NCBI GenBank assembly: GCA_019747815.1 | Contig: JAIEQJ010000005.1 | Span: 62,001 to 126,000 of the forward strand | Reading direction: 5' to 3' | DNA from: Hyphomonadaceae bacterium | GTDB taxonomy: Bacteria > Pseudomonadota > Alphaproteobacteria > Rhizobiales > Hyphomicrobiaceae | DNA: 64,000 nucleotides | Shown: positions 1-8,000 of the stretch, piece after piece | Layout of the letters: every line of letters starts with the position of its first letter | Position numbering within the stretch: position 1 is the stretch's first letter | Made by a program: the position numbers and the translations under genes | The notes under the pieces: generated by a model | Seen by the model: only the letters and a program-made list of their open reading frames with translations | The model's database searches: none | Told to the model about the DNA's origin: nothing

Positions 1-71
1 TCGATCGCGAGCTGATGACGCGGCTCGGTTTTCTCAAGTCTGAGCTGGTGCGCTGCAACGACACGATCTAG
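1..71 (+). CDS. 3' end of an unidentified gene cut by the window edge
   Basis: Frame 3 of the plus strand is open from the window edge to a TAG at 69-71 and encodes about 22 residues ending in VRCNDTI. Codon use (CTG, CGC, GAG, AAG, AAC, ATC) looks like that of the real genes here, so this is probably the tail of an upstream gene on the same strand. Too little is visible to name a family. The next gene begins about 115 bases further on. Confidence 0.35.
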   Translation, partial: DRELMTRLGFLKSELVRCNDTI

Positions 72-186
72 ACCGCCTGGCTCCATGGGCCATCACCACA
101 TCTTGTAGGGGCGGTGCCTCGACCGCACGCGGCCTTACCGCCTATCCTGGAGACTGTCGGCATCCAGGCCACAGCGTGAGGATATC

Positions 187-930
187 ATGCTGAAACGGAC
201 GACCGCACTGCTCGTTGCCCTCGTTGCAATAGTGGCGCTGGTTTGTGTCAGTGCGCCCGCCCGTGCTGACGAGGGGGATGTCGATCTCCTGCTTGTGCTG
301 GCGGCTGACGTCTCGCGCAGCGTCGACGATGCCAAGTTCAAGCTGCAGCGGGAAGGTTATGCGGCGGCCATCGTCGACCCTCGCGTGGTGCGGGCCATGA
401 CGGGCGGCCCCAAAGGCCGCATTGCGCTGGTCTTCATCGAATGGGCGAGCGAGTGGGAGCAGAGGGTCGTCGTCGATTGGACGATCATCGCCGGCGAGCG
501 TGATGCCCAGGCCGTATCAAATCGCGTGCGCGAAGCCGAGCGCTCTTACCGGGGCCGTACGTCAATCAGTGCGGCGATCGACTTCTGCATGGGTGTGCTG
601 GCCCGCAGCCCATTCCAGGCTAACCGCAGCGTCATCGATGTTTCCGGCGACGGCACTAACAACAGCGGGCGCGAGGTTACGTCCTCGCGCGATGAGGCCA
701 TCGCCAAGGGTGTAACGATCAACGGCCTGGTGATCCTGAGCGAGGTGCCTCTAGCCACCAATCCGTCGCACACGCACCCGCCCGGTGGCCTCACGGCTTA
801 TTACGAGAACAATGTTATCGGCGGTCCTGGCGCATTCGTGGTCGAGGCCGAAAATTTCGAAGCGTTCGGTCAGTTGATCATAAGCAAGCTGGTCAAGGAA
901 ATCGCCGAGCTGACGCTCCTGCGCCGGTGA
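187..930 (+). CDS. DUF1194 domain protein, exported, vWA-like
   Basis: A 247-residue protein with a clear Sec signal peptide: KR at residues 3-4, a hydrophobic run to about residue 22, and an ARA cleavage site at 25-27. The mature part starts with a von Willebrand factor A-like strand and a MIDAS-type DxSxS (D41, S43, S45), and a second metal-site-like DVSGDG element lies further on. This pattern and length fit the DUF1194 family, whose function is not established. A role as a secreted or periplasmic metal-dependent adhesion or binding protein is inference. The start follows a GAGGATAT stretch that can act as ribosome binding site. It stands alone, with 358 bases before the sulfur operon. Confidence 0.8.
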   Translation: MLKRTTALLVALVAIVALVCVSAPARADEGDVDLLLVLAADVSRSVDDAKFKLQREGYAAAIVDPRVVRAMTGGPKGRIALVFIEWASEWEQRVVVDWTIIAGERDAQAVSNRVREAERSYRGRTSISAAIDFCMGVLARSPFQANRSVIDVSGDGTNNSGREVTSSRDEAIAKGVTINGLVILSEVPLATNPSHTHPPGGLTAYYENNVIGGPGAFVVEAENFEAFGQLIISKLVKEIAELTLLRR

Positions 931-1288
931 ATGGGTGTCTGTGGATCGGCGTGGAAACTGCGTTCCTTCTCTCCATCCCTGTCTAGATCAGCCTTTCCGT
1001 CTTAGCAGGCAGGGGGCAATGCGTTCTATGTCATCGTCTTTTCATAGGATAGCATCCTTATTTGCCTAGTCGTATTGCCATTCCATAGGAAATATTTCTA
1101 TTTATCCGCTGCCGGGTCCGCATGCTCAGGCTTGGTTCTCGACCATTCCCCGCGCTTCTGCGCCTGTACTGCGGACGCTTTGTTTTCTCTTTGGGAAATA
1201 ACGACTTATGGGTTCCAAAGTCAGTGACCTCGAAGGTGGGCGATCCGGACGTCATCGTTGCGGGAGCGCAGGCTCCACCCCGAGCCCT
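931..1288 (+). promoter_or_regulatory. AT-rich leader upstream of the cysG operon with two small palindromes
   Basis: This 358-base gap has no convincing gene. Between about 1020 and 1105 it is much richer in A+T than its surroundings. It contains an inverted repeat AGGAT-AGC-ATCCT at 1046-1058 and a perfect 10-base palindrome GAAATATTTC at 1089-1098. The position before an assimilatory sulfur operon suggests a promoter with an operator for a sulfur regulator (CysB/Cbl-like LysR or Rrf2 type), but no consensus can be claimed. I did not recognise a riboswitch fold. Confidence 0.4.
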
Positions 1289-2740
1289 ATGAAGTATTTT
1301 CCGGTGTTTGCCGATCTCGACACCGCCAGCGTTGTCATCGTGGGTGGCGGCGAGCAGGCTGCGCAGAAGGTGCGGCTGCTGCGCAAGACGCGGGCGCGCA
1401 TCACCGTTATCGCCGAAACAGTGACTGACGAGCTACGCGACCTTGCCCAACAGGGCGCGATTGCAATCGCCATGCGTGCGTTCGCCGCCCGTGATCTTGA
1501 CGGTCAGCGCTTGGTCTATGCCGCCAGCGGTGACCGCGCCATGGACGCCGCGGTCTCGCAGGCCGCCCAGTCTCAGGGCATTCCCGTCAACGTGGTCGAC
1601 GCTCCCGAGCTTTCCACCTTCATTACCCCTGCCATTGTCGATCGCGCTCCCGTTACGATTGCCATCGGCACGGAGGGTGCTGCGCCGGTGCTGGCGCGAG
1701 AGATCAAGACCAGGCTGGAGAGCTGGCTGCCGGCCAACCTCGGCCTGCTCGCGGCCCGGGCGCAGGCCCTGCGCTCCCTCGTCGCCATCAGCATCCCTGA
1801 TGGCCGCGCCCGCCGCCGCCTTTGGGAGCGGCTGCTGCAGGGGCCGTTCCGCCAGGCGGTTCTGCGCGGCGCCGAGGCCCAAGCAGATCACATCTTCGCT
1901 GCGGAGATTGAGGGCTCCCGGGAACCGGCAACCGGCCGCGTCTCGCTCATCGGCTGCGGCCCCGGCGATCCAGACCTTCTCACGCTCAAGGCTGTGCAAC
2001 GCCTGCAGGAGGCCGACGTACTGGTGGTCGACCGGCTGGTGAACACCAAGATCCTCGATTACGCCCGACGCGACGCCGAGCGCATCCTCGTTGGCAAGAC
2101 GCCCGGCCGCGCATCGATCTCGCAGGCCGAAATCAGCCGCATCCTCGTGCGCGAGGCTTCCGCCGGCAAGGTGGTCGCCCGTCTCAAGGGTGGCGATCCA
2201 TTGATCTTCGGCCGCGCGGCCGAGGAAATGGCGGCGCTGCAAGCTGCACGCATCCCGGTGGAGGTGATTCCGGGCGTGACAGCTGCACTGGCCTGCGCCG
2301 CGCGTGTCGGCCTGCCCGTGACGCTGCGGGAGCATGTGCGCCAGTTCTCTGTCGTGACCGGTGCCACCGCCCATGGCGAGCCGGAGCTCGATTGGGCAGC
2401 TCTCACCGCCAAAGACACCGCGTTTGCCATCTATATGGGCGTCGGCAATGCCCCCGCCATTCGCCGCAATCTGCTTGCCGCCGGTATGAAGCCCGAAACC
2501 TTGGTGGTGATCGTCGAAAACGGCACGCAAGCGTCGGAGCGGTCGGCAGCGACAAATCTGCAAGACCTGACAGATTGCGTCGTCCAGCTCGGGATCGCCG
2601 GCCCTGCGGTCATCTTCGTGGGGCTCGACTGGCAGGGCGCCGGATTGCAGCGCCCCCAAAACGTCATCGTTCACCGCCGCAGGGTCCAGCCCGGACGGCC
2701 GCAAGAGCAGGCCCCGGTCTGCGCGGAGGGTTTCCTATGA
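1289..2740 (+). CDS. cysG: Siroheme synthase CysG (bifunctional/trifunctional)
   Basis: A 483-residue protein that makes siroheme from uroporphyrinogen III for the sulfite reductase encoded downstream. Residues 1 to about 150 are the precorrin-2 dehydrogenase/sirohydrochlorin ferrochelatase part with an NAD-binding VIVGGGEQA loop (16-24). From about residue 218 the uroporphyrinogen-III C-methyltransferase domain begins with GCGPGDPD (222-229) and continues with a RLKGGDP-type motif and the PGVTAA segment. The open frame extends upstream to 1208, but the family begins with a short M-x-x-x-P-x-F-A-D-L sequence, which puts the start at 1289. The stop overlaps the next start (ATGA). Length is usual for the fused enzyme. 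Confidence 0.93.
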   Translation: MKYFPVFADLDTASVVIVGGGEQAAQKVRLLRKTRARITVIAETVTDELRDLAQQGAIAIAMRAFAARDLDGQRLVYAASGDRAMDAAVSQAAQSQGIPVNVVDAPELSTFITPAIVDRAPVTIAIGTEGAAPVLAREIKTRLESWLPANLGLLAARAQALRSLVAISIPDGRARRRLWERLLQGPFRQAVLRGAEAQADHIFAAEIEGSREPATGRVSLIGCGPGDPDLLTLKAVQRLQEADVLVVDRLVNTKILDYARRDAERILVGKTPGRASISQAEISRILVREASAGKVVARLKGGDPLIFGRAAEEMAALQAARIPVEVIPGVTAALACAARVGLPVTLREHVRQFSVVTGATAHGEPELDWAALTAKDTAFAIYMGVGNAPAIRRNLLAAGMKPETLVVIVENGTQASERSAATNLQDLTDCVVQLGIAGPAVIFVGLDWQGAGLQRPQNVIVHRRRVQPGRPQEQAPVCAEGFL

Positions 2741-3099
2741 GCAAGCACGCATCGCAGCGCTGCATCCTCACCGCCAATCGCCTCACCGACGGCACGGCCG
2801 TCTTCCTCGATTTCGAGGGCGCCTGGAGCGAGAGCATTGTGGAGGCCGTCGTTGCCCATTCCCCTGACGAGGTGAGGGCCCTCGAAGATCGCGCCGCTTA
2901 CGACGCTGCACACAATCTCGTTGTGGAACCCTATCTCGTCGAGATCCGCGAAGTGGCCGGACACCTCGAGCCGATCCGCTACCGCGAGCGCGTCCGCGCT
3001 GGCGGTCCCACCATCCTGGGCGATGTGCCGGGTTATACTCAGCCGTTCCCCTCTCCCCTAGCTCGCGAGGAGAGGGAGCCTTTCATCAGGGCGGCGTGA
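2737..3099 (+). CDS. DUF2849 domain protein
   Basis: A 120-residue protein starting with ATG in the ATGA overlap with cysG. It matches the small DUF2849 family that sits between cysG and the sulfite reductase in many Hyphomicrobiales; the molecular role is unknown, but the fixed position suggests help in sulfite reduction. The conserved part ends near residue 99. The last ~20 residues (PSPLAREERE and what follows) are encoded by a palindromic element, CCCTCTCC at 3049-3056 pairing with GGAGAGGG at 3069-3076, which also appears to have supplied the new C-terminus. The next start is one base after the TGA. Confidence 0.8.
   Translation: MSKHASQRCILTANRLTDGTAVFLDFEGAWSESIVEAVVAHSPDEVRALEDRAAYDAAHNLVVEPYLVEIREVAGHLEPIRYRERVRAGGPTILGDVPGYTQPFPSPLAREEREPFIRAA
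3049..3076. repeat. Palindromic element inside the DUF2849 coding end
   Basis: Eight-base perfect inverted repeat CCCTCTCC / GGAGAGGG with a 12-base loop that itself contains the palindrome TCGCGA. It is read in frame and supplies the C-terminal residues of the DUF2849 protein. It has the same C-rich/G-rich arm design as the hairpins at 4776, 4851 and 15814, so these may be copies of one small mobile or dispersed element. Confidence 0.55.
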
Positions 3100-3100
3100 C

Positions 3101-4741
3101 ATGTACCGCTATGACGAATTCGACGTGGAGTTCGTGCGCCAGCGGGTGGCGCAGTTCCGCGACCAGGTCGACCGCCGCCTCGCCGGCGAGCTGACGGAGG
3201 ACGAGTTCAAGCCCCTGCGGCTCATGAACGGAGTCTATCTGCAGCTTCACGCGTACATGCTGCGCATTGCCGTTCCCTACGGCACGCTCTCATCGCGCCA
3301 GATGCGCAAGCTGGCCCACATCGCCCGCACCTACGATCGCGGCACAGGCCATTTCACGACGCGCCAGAACCTGCAGTTCAACTGGCCCAAGCTCTCGGAC
3401 ATACCCGCCATCCTGGATGAGCTGGCAGACGTCGAGATGCATGCCATCCAGACCTCCGGCAACTGCATCCGCAACGTCACGGCCGACCATTTCGCCGGCG
3501 CCACCGCGGACGAGGTCGCCGACCCGCGCCCGTATGCGGAGATCATCCGCCAATGGTCGTCGCTGCACCCCGAATTCAGCTTCCTGCCGCGTAAGTTCAA
3601 AGTCGCCGTCATCGGCTCGGACCGCGACCGCGCGGCCATGCAGTTGCACGACATTGGGCTGCATCTGAAGCGCCTTGCAGACGGTCGCCTAGGGTTTGCC
3701 GTCTTCGTCGGCGGCGGGATGGGCCGGACGCCGTTCATCGCCAAGAAGATTCGCGACGAGCTGCCGCAAGCGGATCTGCTCAGCTATCTCGAGGCGATCC
3801 TGCGCGTGTACAATCTGCAGGGGCGGCGCGATAACAAGTACAAGGCGCGCATCAAGATTCTGGTGCACGAGATCGGCGCTGACGCATTCCGCGCGCAGGT
3901 CGAAGCGGAGTGGCTGCGCATCCGCGAGGGTGCACTGAAGCTCCCGGAGGCGGAAATCAAGCGCATCGACGCCTATTTCGCCCCGCCCGCGTTCGATCGG
4001 CGCCCCACCAGGATCGCACTGAGGGCTCCAGATCGTCCGTTCGACCGCTGGGTCACGCGCAATACCCACACCCACAAGCAGCCAGGCTATGTCATCGTCA
4101 CCATCTCCCTGAAACCCATCGGCGGCATTCCAGGAGACGCCTCTGCCGATCAAATGGATGCCGTCGCCGATCTAGCGGAGCAGTATTCCTTCGACGAGGT
4201 GCGCGTCACGCACGAGCAGAACCTGGTGCTGCCGCACGTTCGCATCGAGGATCTCCGTGCCGTCTACGATCGCCTCAAGGCGATCGGGTTGGCCGAGGCC
4301 AATGTCGGGCTTGCCACCGACATCATCGCCTGCCCTGGCCTCGACTACTGCGCGCTTGCCAATGCGCGCTCTATCCCCATCGCACAGCGCATCTCAGATC
4401 GGCTGTCGAAGCGCCAGGACCAGATCGGCGATCTGAAGATCAAGATTTCCGGTTGCATCAACGCCTGCGGGCACCACCATGTCGGCCACATCGGCATCCT
4501 GGGTGTCGAGAAGCGCGGCGAGGAGCACTACCAGCTTCTGCTCGGCGGCTCTGGTGCCGAGGACGCGGCGCTGGCCTTGATTGCGGGTCCGGGCTTCGGC
4601 CCCGATGGGATCGTCGATGCGGTGGAGACGATTGTCGACACCTACCTCAAGCTGCGCAGGAGCCCGGACGAGCCCTTCCTGGCCGCCTATGGCCGGTTGG
4701 GTGCCGCCCCGTTCAAGGAAGCTCTCTATGCCGCCGCTTGA
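3101..4741 (+). CDS. cysI: Assimilatory sulfite reductase hemoprotein (nitrite/sulfite reductase family)
   Basis: A 546-residue cytoplasmic enzyme of the siroheme/4Fe-4S family, which reduces sulfite to sulfide with six electrons. The four cluster cysteines are in the classic C-x5-C and C-x3-C spacing: C411 and C417 (CPGLDYC), C452 and C456 (CINAC). The two ferredoxin-like half-domains are visible near residues 50-120 (YGTLSSRQMR, TTRQNLQ) and 310-390. It follows cysG and DUF2849 in one operon, one base after the preceding stop, and its 3' end overlaps DUF934 by 14 bases. Nitrite reductase is the alternative reading, but the cys context favours sulfite. The electron donor is not encoded here, and no cysH, cysD or cysN is present either. 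Confidence 0.9.
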   Translation: MYRYDEFDVEFVRQRVAQFRDQVDRRLAGELTEDEFKPLRLMNGVYLQLHAYMLRIAVPYGTLSSRQMRKLAHIARTYDRGTGHFTTRQNLQFNWPKLSDIPAILDELADVEMHAIQTSGNCIRNVTADHFAGATADEVADPRPYAEIIRQWSSLHPEFSFLPRKFKVAVIGSDRDRAAMQLHDIGLHLKRLADGRLGFAVFVGGGMGRTPFIAKKIRDELPQADLLSYLEAILRVYNLQGRRDNKYKARIKILVHEIGADAFRAQVEAEWLRIREGALKLPEAEIKRIDAYFAPPAFDRRPTRIALRAPDRPFDRWVTRNTHTHKQPGYVIVTISLKPIGGIPGDASADQMDAVADLAEQYSFDEVRVTHEQNLVLPHVRIEDLRAVYDRLKAIGLAEANVGLATDIIACPGLDYCALANARSIPIAQRISDRLSKRQDQIGDLKIKISGCINACGHHHVGHIGILGVEKRGEEHYQLLLGGSGAEDAALALIAGPGFGPDGIVDAVETIVDTYLKLRRSPDEPFLAAYGRLGAAPFKEALYAAA

Positions 4742-5414
4742 CCTGCCATCTTCTTCCGATGCTTCCGACCTGTCTCCCTCCCCGCAAGGGCGAGGGGATA
4801 GGAATGGAGGGACTTCCGACGACAGCCGGCCTGCAATTGCCCCCTCCCTGTCCCTCCCTCGCACGGGGGAGGGAGACGCAGCGGCACGCGCCGCTGCGCC
4901 CGATTCGGCGGGGCCTATCTGGCAAGATGGTGCGTTCCGGGGCGACAGGTGGGTCAAGGCCCACGCTGAGGCGCCGTTGCCCCAGGGCGCGGTCATTGTG
5001 ACGAAGAAACGCTGGTTTGCCGAAAAACCTGATCTTGATCGCCGCAATGCTCCGCTCGGCCTTCTGCTCGCTGCCGGTGAAACGGTGGATGATCTTGCGG
5101 GCGATCTTTCCCGCTTCGCCATCATTGCCCTCGACTTTCCGAAGTTTTCCGACGGCCGTGCCTTTTCAACCGCGCGACTGCTCCGCGAGAAGCACGGGTA
5201 TGCGGGCGAACTGCGCGCCGTGGGCAACGTGCTCGCCGATCAGATCCCCTTCATGCGCCGTGTCGGCTTCGACACCTTCGAAGTGATTAACGCGCCGACC
5301 CGCCGGGCCCTGGCCAGCGCGCGCATGGCTGAAGTGAGGCTGTACTATCAGCCTACCGGCGCCGCCGAGGCCCCTGCCGGCACCCGGCCATGGCTGCGGC
5401 GCTCGCCCACCTAA
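4728..5414 (+). CDS. DUF934 domain protein with repeat-derived N-terminus
   Basis: A 228-residue protein. The recognisable DUF934 sequence, which normally begins the protein with an IW-x-D-G-x-F-x-x-D-x-W pattern, only starts at about residue 63 (GPIWQDGAF), with typical later parts ALDFPKFSDGRA and VGNVLADQIPFMRR. DUF934 is the usual partner of this reductase type; its exact role is unknown. The first ~60 residues (SPSPQGRGD, SLSLPRTGEGD, AAARAAA) are translations of two palindromic elements and a GC hairpin. ATG at 4728 overlaps cysI by 14 bases; a shorter product from an internal start cannot be excluded. Function probably survives because the insertions precede the domain. Confidence 0.82.
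   Translation: MPPLDLPSSSDASDLSPSPQGRGDRNGGTSDDSRPAIAPSLSLPRTGEGDAAARAAAPDSAGPIWQDGAFRGDRWVKAHAEAPLPQGAVIVTKKRWFAEKPDLDRRNAPLGLLLAAGETVDDLAGDLSRFAIIALDFPKFSDGRAFSTARLLREKHGYAGELRAVGNVLADQIPFMRRVGFDTFEVINAPTRRALASARMAEVRLYYQPTGAAEAPAGTRPWLRRSPT
4776..4796. repeat. Palindromic element in DUF934 5' coding region, copy A
   Basis: Hairpin with stem CCCTC-CCC and GGG-c-GAGGG around a GCAA loop (4784-4787), eight pairs with one bulged base. It is read in frame as PSPQGRG in the DUF934 protein. The GCAA tetraloop and arm composition match copy B and, more loosely, the element in the DUF2849 gene. Confidence 0.6.
4851..4897. repeat. Palindromic element in DUF934 5' coding region, copy B, plus GC hairpin
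   Basis: Two adjacent hairpins. The first is TCCCTCCC (4851-4858) against GGGAGGGA (4867-4874), perfect over eight bases. The second is GCAGCGGC (4878-4885), loop ACGC, GCCGCTGC (4890-4897), also perfect. Both are translated in frame (LSLPRTGEG and AAARAAA). Together with copy A they account for most of the non-conserved N-terminus of the DUF934 protein. Confidence 0.6.
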
Positions 5415-5623
5415 TGCACGGCAGGCAAGGGTAGACCGCATAGACGACTGCCTCCAGCGGGCAACCTGGCGTCGGGCGTGGCGCACTGCGCGCGGACCGG
5501 CAGGCGCTTGCCCCGTGTCACAGGTTCATTGTCCCTCTATAGTCTGCAAACCCATCGGAACCTTGATTTTCCGAGGCCAGCGTCACAAACAGGATATAAC
5601 ATTCTTCGCACCAGGTCCTTTGG

Positions 5624-6487
5624 ATGGCTAAGTTTCTTCCCCTTTCCGCCGGCGTCGAGGAGGTCGTACGCGACAGCGACAAGGTTGCGTTCGAAGGATT
5701 TACGCACCTCATTCCCTATGCCGCCGGCCATGAGACCGTGCGCCAGAGCCGCAAGGACCTTACGCTCGTCCGCATGACGCCGGACCTTCTTTACGACCAG
5801 TTGATCGGTATGGGTGCTGCCCGGAAGATAGTCTTTTCCTGGGGGGGCAATCCTGGCGTCGGCTCCCTGCACCGTTTTCGCGACGCCTATGAGCACGGTT
5901 GGCCGCAGCCGCTGGAGATCGAGGAGCACAGTCACGCCGCAATGGCCAATGCCTATGAGGCCGGCGCCGCCGGGCTGCCATTCGCTGTGCTTCGCGGCTA
6001 CCGCGGTGCCGAGCTGCCGCGTGTCAATCCCACCATCAAGTCAGTGACCTGTCCCTATACGGGCGAGGTGTTGGCGACAGTGCCGGCCATGCAGCTCGAC
6101 AGCGCCGTGATCCATGCACAGAAAGCCGATCGTGCCGGCAACGTGATGCTGGACGGCATCATCGGCGTTCAGAAGGAAGCGGTGCTGGCAGCCAAGCGAT
6201 CGCTGGTGACGGTGGAGGAGATCGTCGACGACCTGGGCCCCAGATCCCTCAATGCTTGTGTGCTGCCCCATTGGACCATTACCGCGATTTCCCTCGTGCC
6301 AGGCGGCGCGCATCCGTCCTATGCGCAGGGCCTCTACAAGCGCGACAACGCCTTCTACGAAGTCTGGGACGAGATCGCGCGCGACCGTGACGGCTTCAAG
6401 GCTTGGATGGATGCCAACGTGCTGCAGAAGGGCCCAGAGGCGTTCGCCATTCATGCCCGCAAGTCCAGCACCGGGAGGGTCGCTTGA
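5624..6487 (+). CDS. CoA-transferase subunit A, probable 3-oxoadipate CoA-transferase (CatI type)
   Basis: A 287-residue family I CoA-transferase alpha subunit. Length and sequence style (FEGFTHLIPYAAGHE, SWGGNPGVGS, a long C-terminal WDEIARDRDGFKAW segment) fit the glutaconate-CoA-transferase/CatI branch rather than the shorter (about 230 aa) PcaI. It would pair with the next gene to move CoA from succinyl-CoA to a dicarboxylic acid. Because pcaHG follow in the same operon, 3-oxoadipate is the most likely acceptor, though no ring-opening lower-pathway genes are present to prove it. The stop overlaps the start of subunit B. Confidence 0.82.
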   Translation: MAKFLPLSAGVEEVVRDSDKVAFEGFTHLIPYAAGHETVRQSRKDLTLVRMTPDLLYDQLIGMGAARKIVFSWGGNPGVGSLHRFRDAYEHGWPQPLEIEEHSHAAMANAYEAGAAGLPFAVLRGYRGAELPRVNPTIKSVTCPYTGEVLATVPAMQLDSAVIHAQKADRAGNVMLDGIIGVQKEAVLAAKRSLVTVEEIVDDLGPRSLNACVLPHWTITAISLVPGGAHPSYAQGLYKRDNAFYEVWDEIARDRDGFKAWMDANVLQKGPEAFAIHARKSSTGRVA

Positions 6488-7293
6488 ACACGTCCGCCAA
6501 ACCCGTCTGGACGCCGACCGAGATGATGACCATTGTCGCTGCCCGGGCACTGAAGAGCAGCGACGTTTGCTTCGTCGGCATCGGCGCTCCATCGGCTGCC
6601 TGCAATCTCGCCCGCCTTACGCATGCGCCGGACATCACGCTAATCTACGAAAGCGGCACCATTGCCACCAAGCCCAACGTGCTACCGCTGTCCATCGGCG
6701 ACGGTGAGCTGTGCGAGACGGCGCTCTCCACCGTCTCGGTGCCCGAGATGTTCCGCTACTGGCTGCAGGGCGGCCGCATCACCGTCGGCTTTCTGGGCGG
6801 CGCGCAGATCGACCGTTTTGCCAACCTCAACACCACCTTCGTCGGCGGCACCTACGCCAAGCCCAAGGTACGCCTGCCCGGCGGCGGCGGCGCGCCTGAG
6901 ATCGCCACGTCCTGCCATGAGGTGTTCATCATCATGGCGCAGGGTAAGCGGTCGTTCGTCGATAAGCTCGATTTTGTCACCTCGCTCGGCCACGGGGATG
7001 GCAAGGGCTCTCGCGAAAGATTGGGGGTGACGACAAAGGGGCCGACCCGTGTCATCACCGACCTGTGCCTGATGGAGCCCGACCCCGGGACCAAGGAGCT
7101 GACCGTGGTGGCGATGCATCCGGGCGTGACGCGCGATCAGGTCGTGGACAGCACTGGCTGGGACCTGAAGTTTGCAGCCCGGCTTGCGGACGCCACACCG
7201 CCAACCCCGCTTGAACTCTCGGTGCTCCGCGATCTGCACGCGCGGACAAGGGCGGCGATTGAAGCTCAGCAGCAGAAAGGAGGTGAGGCATGA
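6484..7293 (+). CDS. CoA-transferase subunit B, probable 3-oxoadipate CoA-transferase (CatJ type)
   Basis: A 269-residue beta subunit. I choose the TTG at 6484: it overlaps the subunit A stop (TTGA) and is preceded by GGGAGG at ideal distance. An ATG at 6523 is the alternative. The catalytic glutamate that forms the enzyme-CoA thioester is E56 in IYESG, corresponding to the Glu of the glutaconate CoA-transferase beta subunit. The glycine-rich GGAQIDRFANLNTT and GGGGAPEIA stretches are typical of the family. The stop overlaps the pcaH start (ATGA), so A, B, pcaH and pcaG form one operon. Confidence 0.82.
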   Translation: MNTSAKPVWTPTEMMTIVAARALKSSDVCFVGIGAPSAACNLARLTHAPDITLIYESGTIATKPNVLPLSIGDGELCETALSTVSVPEMFRYWLQGGRITVGFLGGAQIDRFANLNTTFVGGTYAKPKVRLPGGGGAPEIATSCHEVFIIMAQGKRSFVDKLDFVTSLGHGDGKGSRERLGVTTKGPTRVITDLCLMEPDPGTKELTVVAMHPGVTRDQVVDSTGWDLKFAARLADATPPTPLELSVLRDLHARTRAAIEAQQQKGGEA

Positions 7294-7991
7294 TCGACGT
7301 CTATTCCCGCGCCGGCAACACCGCCGATCCGCCGTCGCTGTCGCCTGACTATCGTTCCACCGTGCTGCGCGCTCCGACGCGGCCGCTGGTAATCATTCCG
7401 CAGACGCTGTCGGAACTGACGGGGCCGGTCTATGGCCACTCCGACGTGGGGTCGGGTGAAGCCGATCTGACCAGGCAGCATGCCCGCATGCCGCTGGGTG
7501 AGCGCATCATCGTCAATGGCCATGTGCTCGACGAAGCCGGCCGTGCCGTGCCCAACACGTTGGTCGAAATCTGGCAGTGCAACGCCGCCGGCCGCTATAT
7601 TCACGAGACCGACCAGCATCCTGCCCCGCTCGATCCCAACTTCACCGGCGCCGGCCGCGTCGTCACCGATGCAGACGGGCATTACCAGTTCACCACCATC
7701 AAGCCCGGCGCTTATCCCTGGCGCAACCACCACAATGCGTGGCGCCCGGCGCACATCCATCTTTCGCTATTCGGACCATCGTTCCTCACCCGCCTCGTCA
7801 CGCAGATGTATTTTCCGGGTGACCCGCTGTTCCCATTCGATCCGATTTACAATTCTGTCACCGATGCCAAGGCGCGCGAGCGCATGGTCTGCCGCTTCGA
7901 CATGGAGACCACCAAGCCGGAGTGGGCGCTGGGTTACAGCTTCGACATCGTCCTGCGCGGCCCCAACGCCACGCCGCCTGATTCCGATTGA
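7290..7991 (+). CDS. pcaH: Protocatechuate 3,4-dioxygenase beta subunit
   Basis: A 233-residue catalytic subunit of the Fe(III) intradiol dioxygenase that opens protocatechuate to 3-carboxy-cis,cis-muconate. The four iron ligands are in place with exact family spacing: Y103, Y142, H155 and H157 (39, 13 and 2 residues apart as in Pseudomonas PcaH). The start in ATGA overlap with the CoA-transferase has an unusually complete Shine-Dalgarno, AAGGAGGTGA at 7277-7286, so strong translation is expected. It is followed by pcaG nine bases after the stop. Cytoplasmic, working as an alpha/beta oligomer. Confidence 0.93.
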   Translation: MIDVYSRAGNTADPPSLSPDYRSTVLRAPTRPLVIIPQTLSELTGPVYGHSDVGSGEADLTRQHARMPLGERIIVNGHVLDEAGRAVPNTLVEIWQCNAAGRYIHETDQHPAPLDPNFTGAGRVVTDADGHYQFTTIKPGAYPWRNHHNAWRPAHIHLSLFGPSFLTRLVTQMYFPGDPLFPFDPIYNSVTDAKARERMVCRFDMETTKPEWALGYSFDIVLRGPNATPPDSD

Positions 7992-8000
7992 GCTCAGAGC

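Noticed and set aside
1433-2704. A 423-residue minus-strand frame opposite cysG
   Set aside because: Antisense shadow; the cysG domains are fully conserved on the plus strand.
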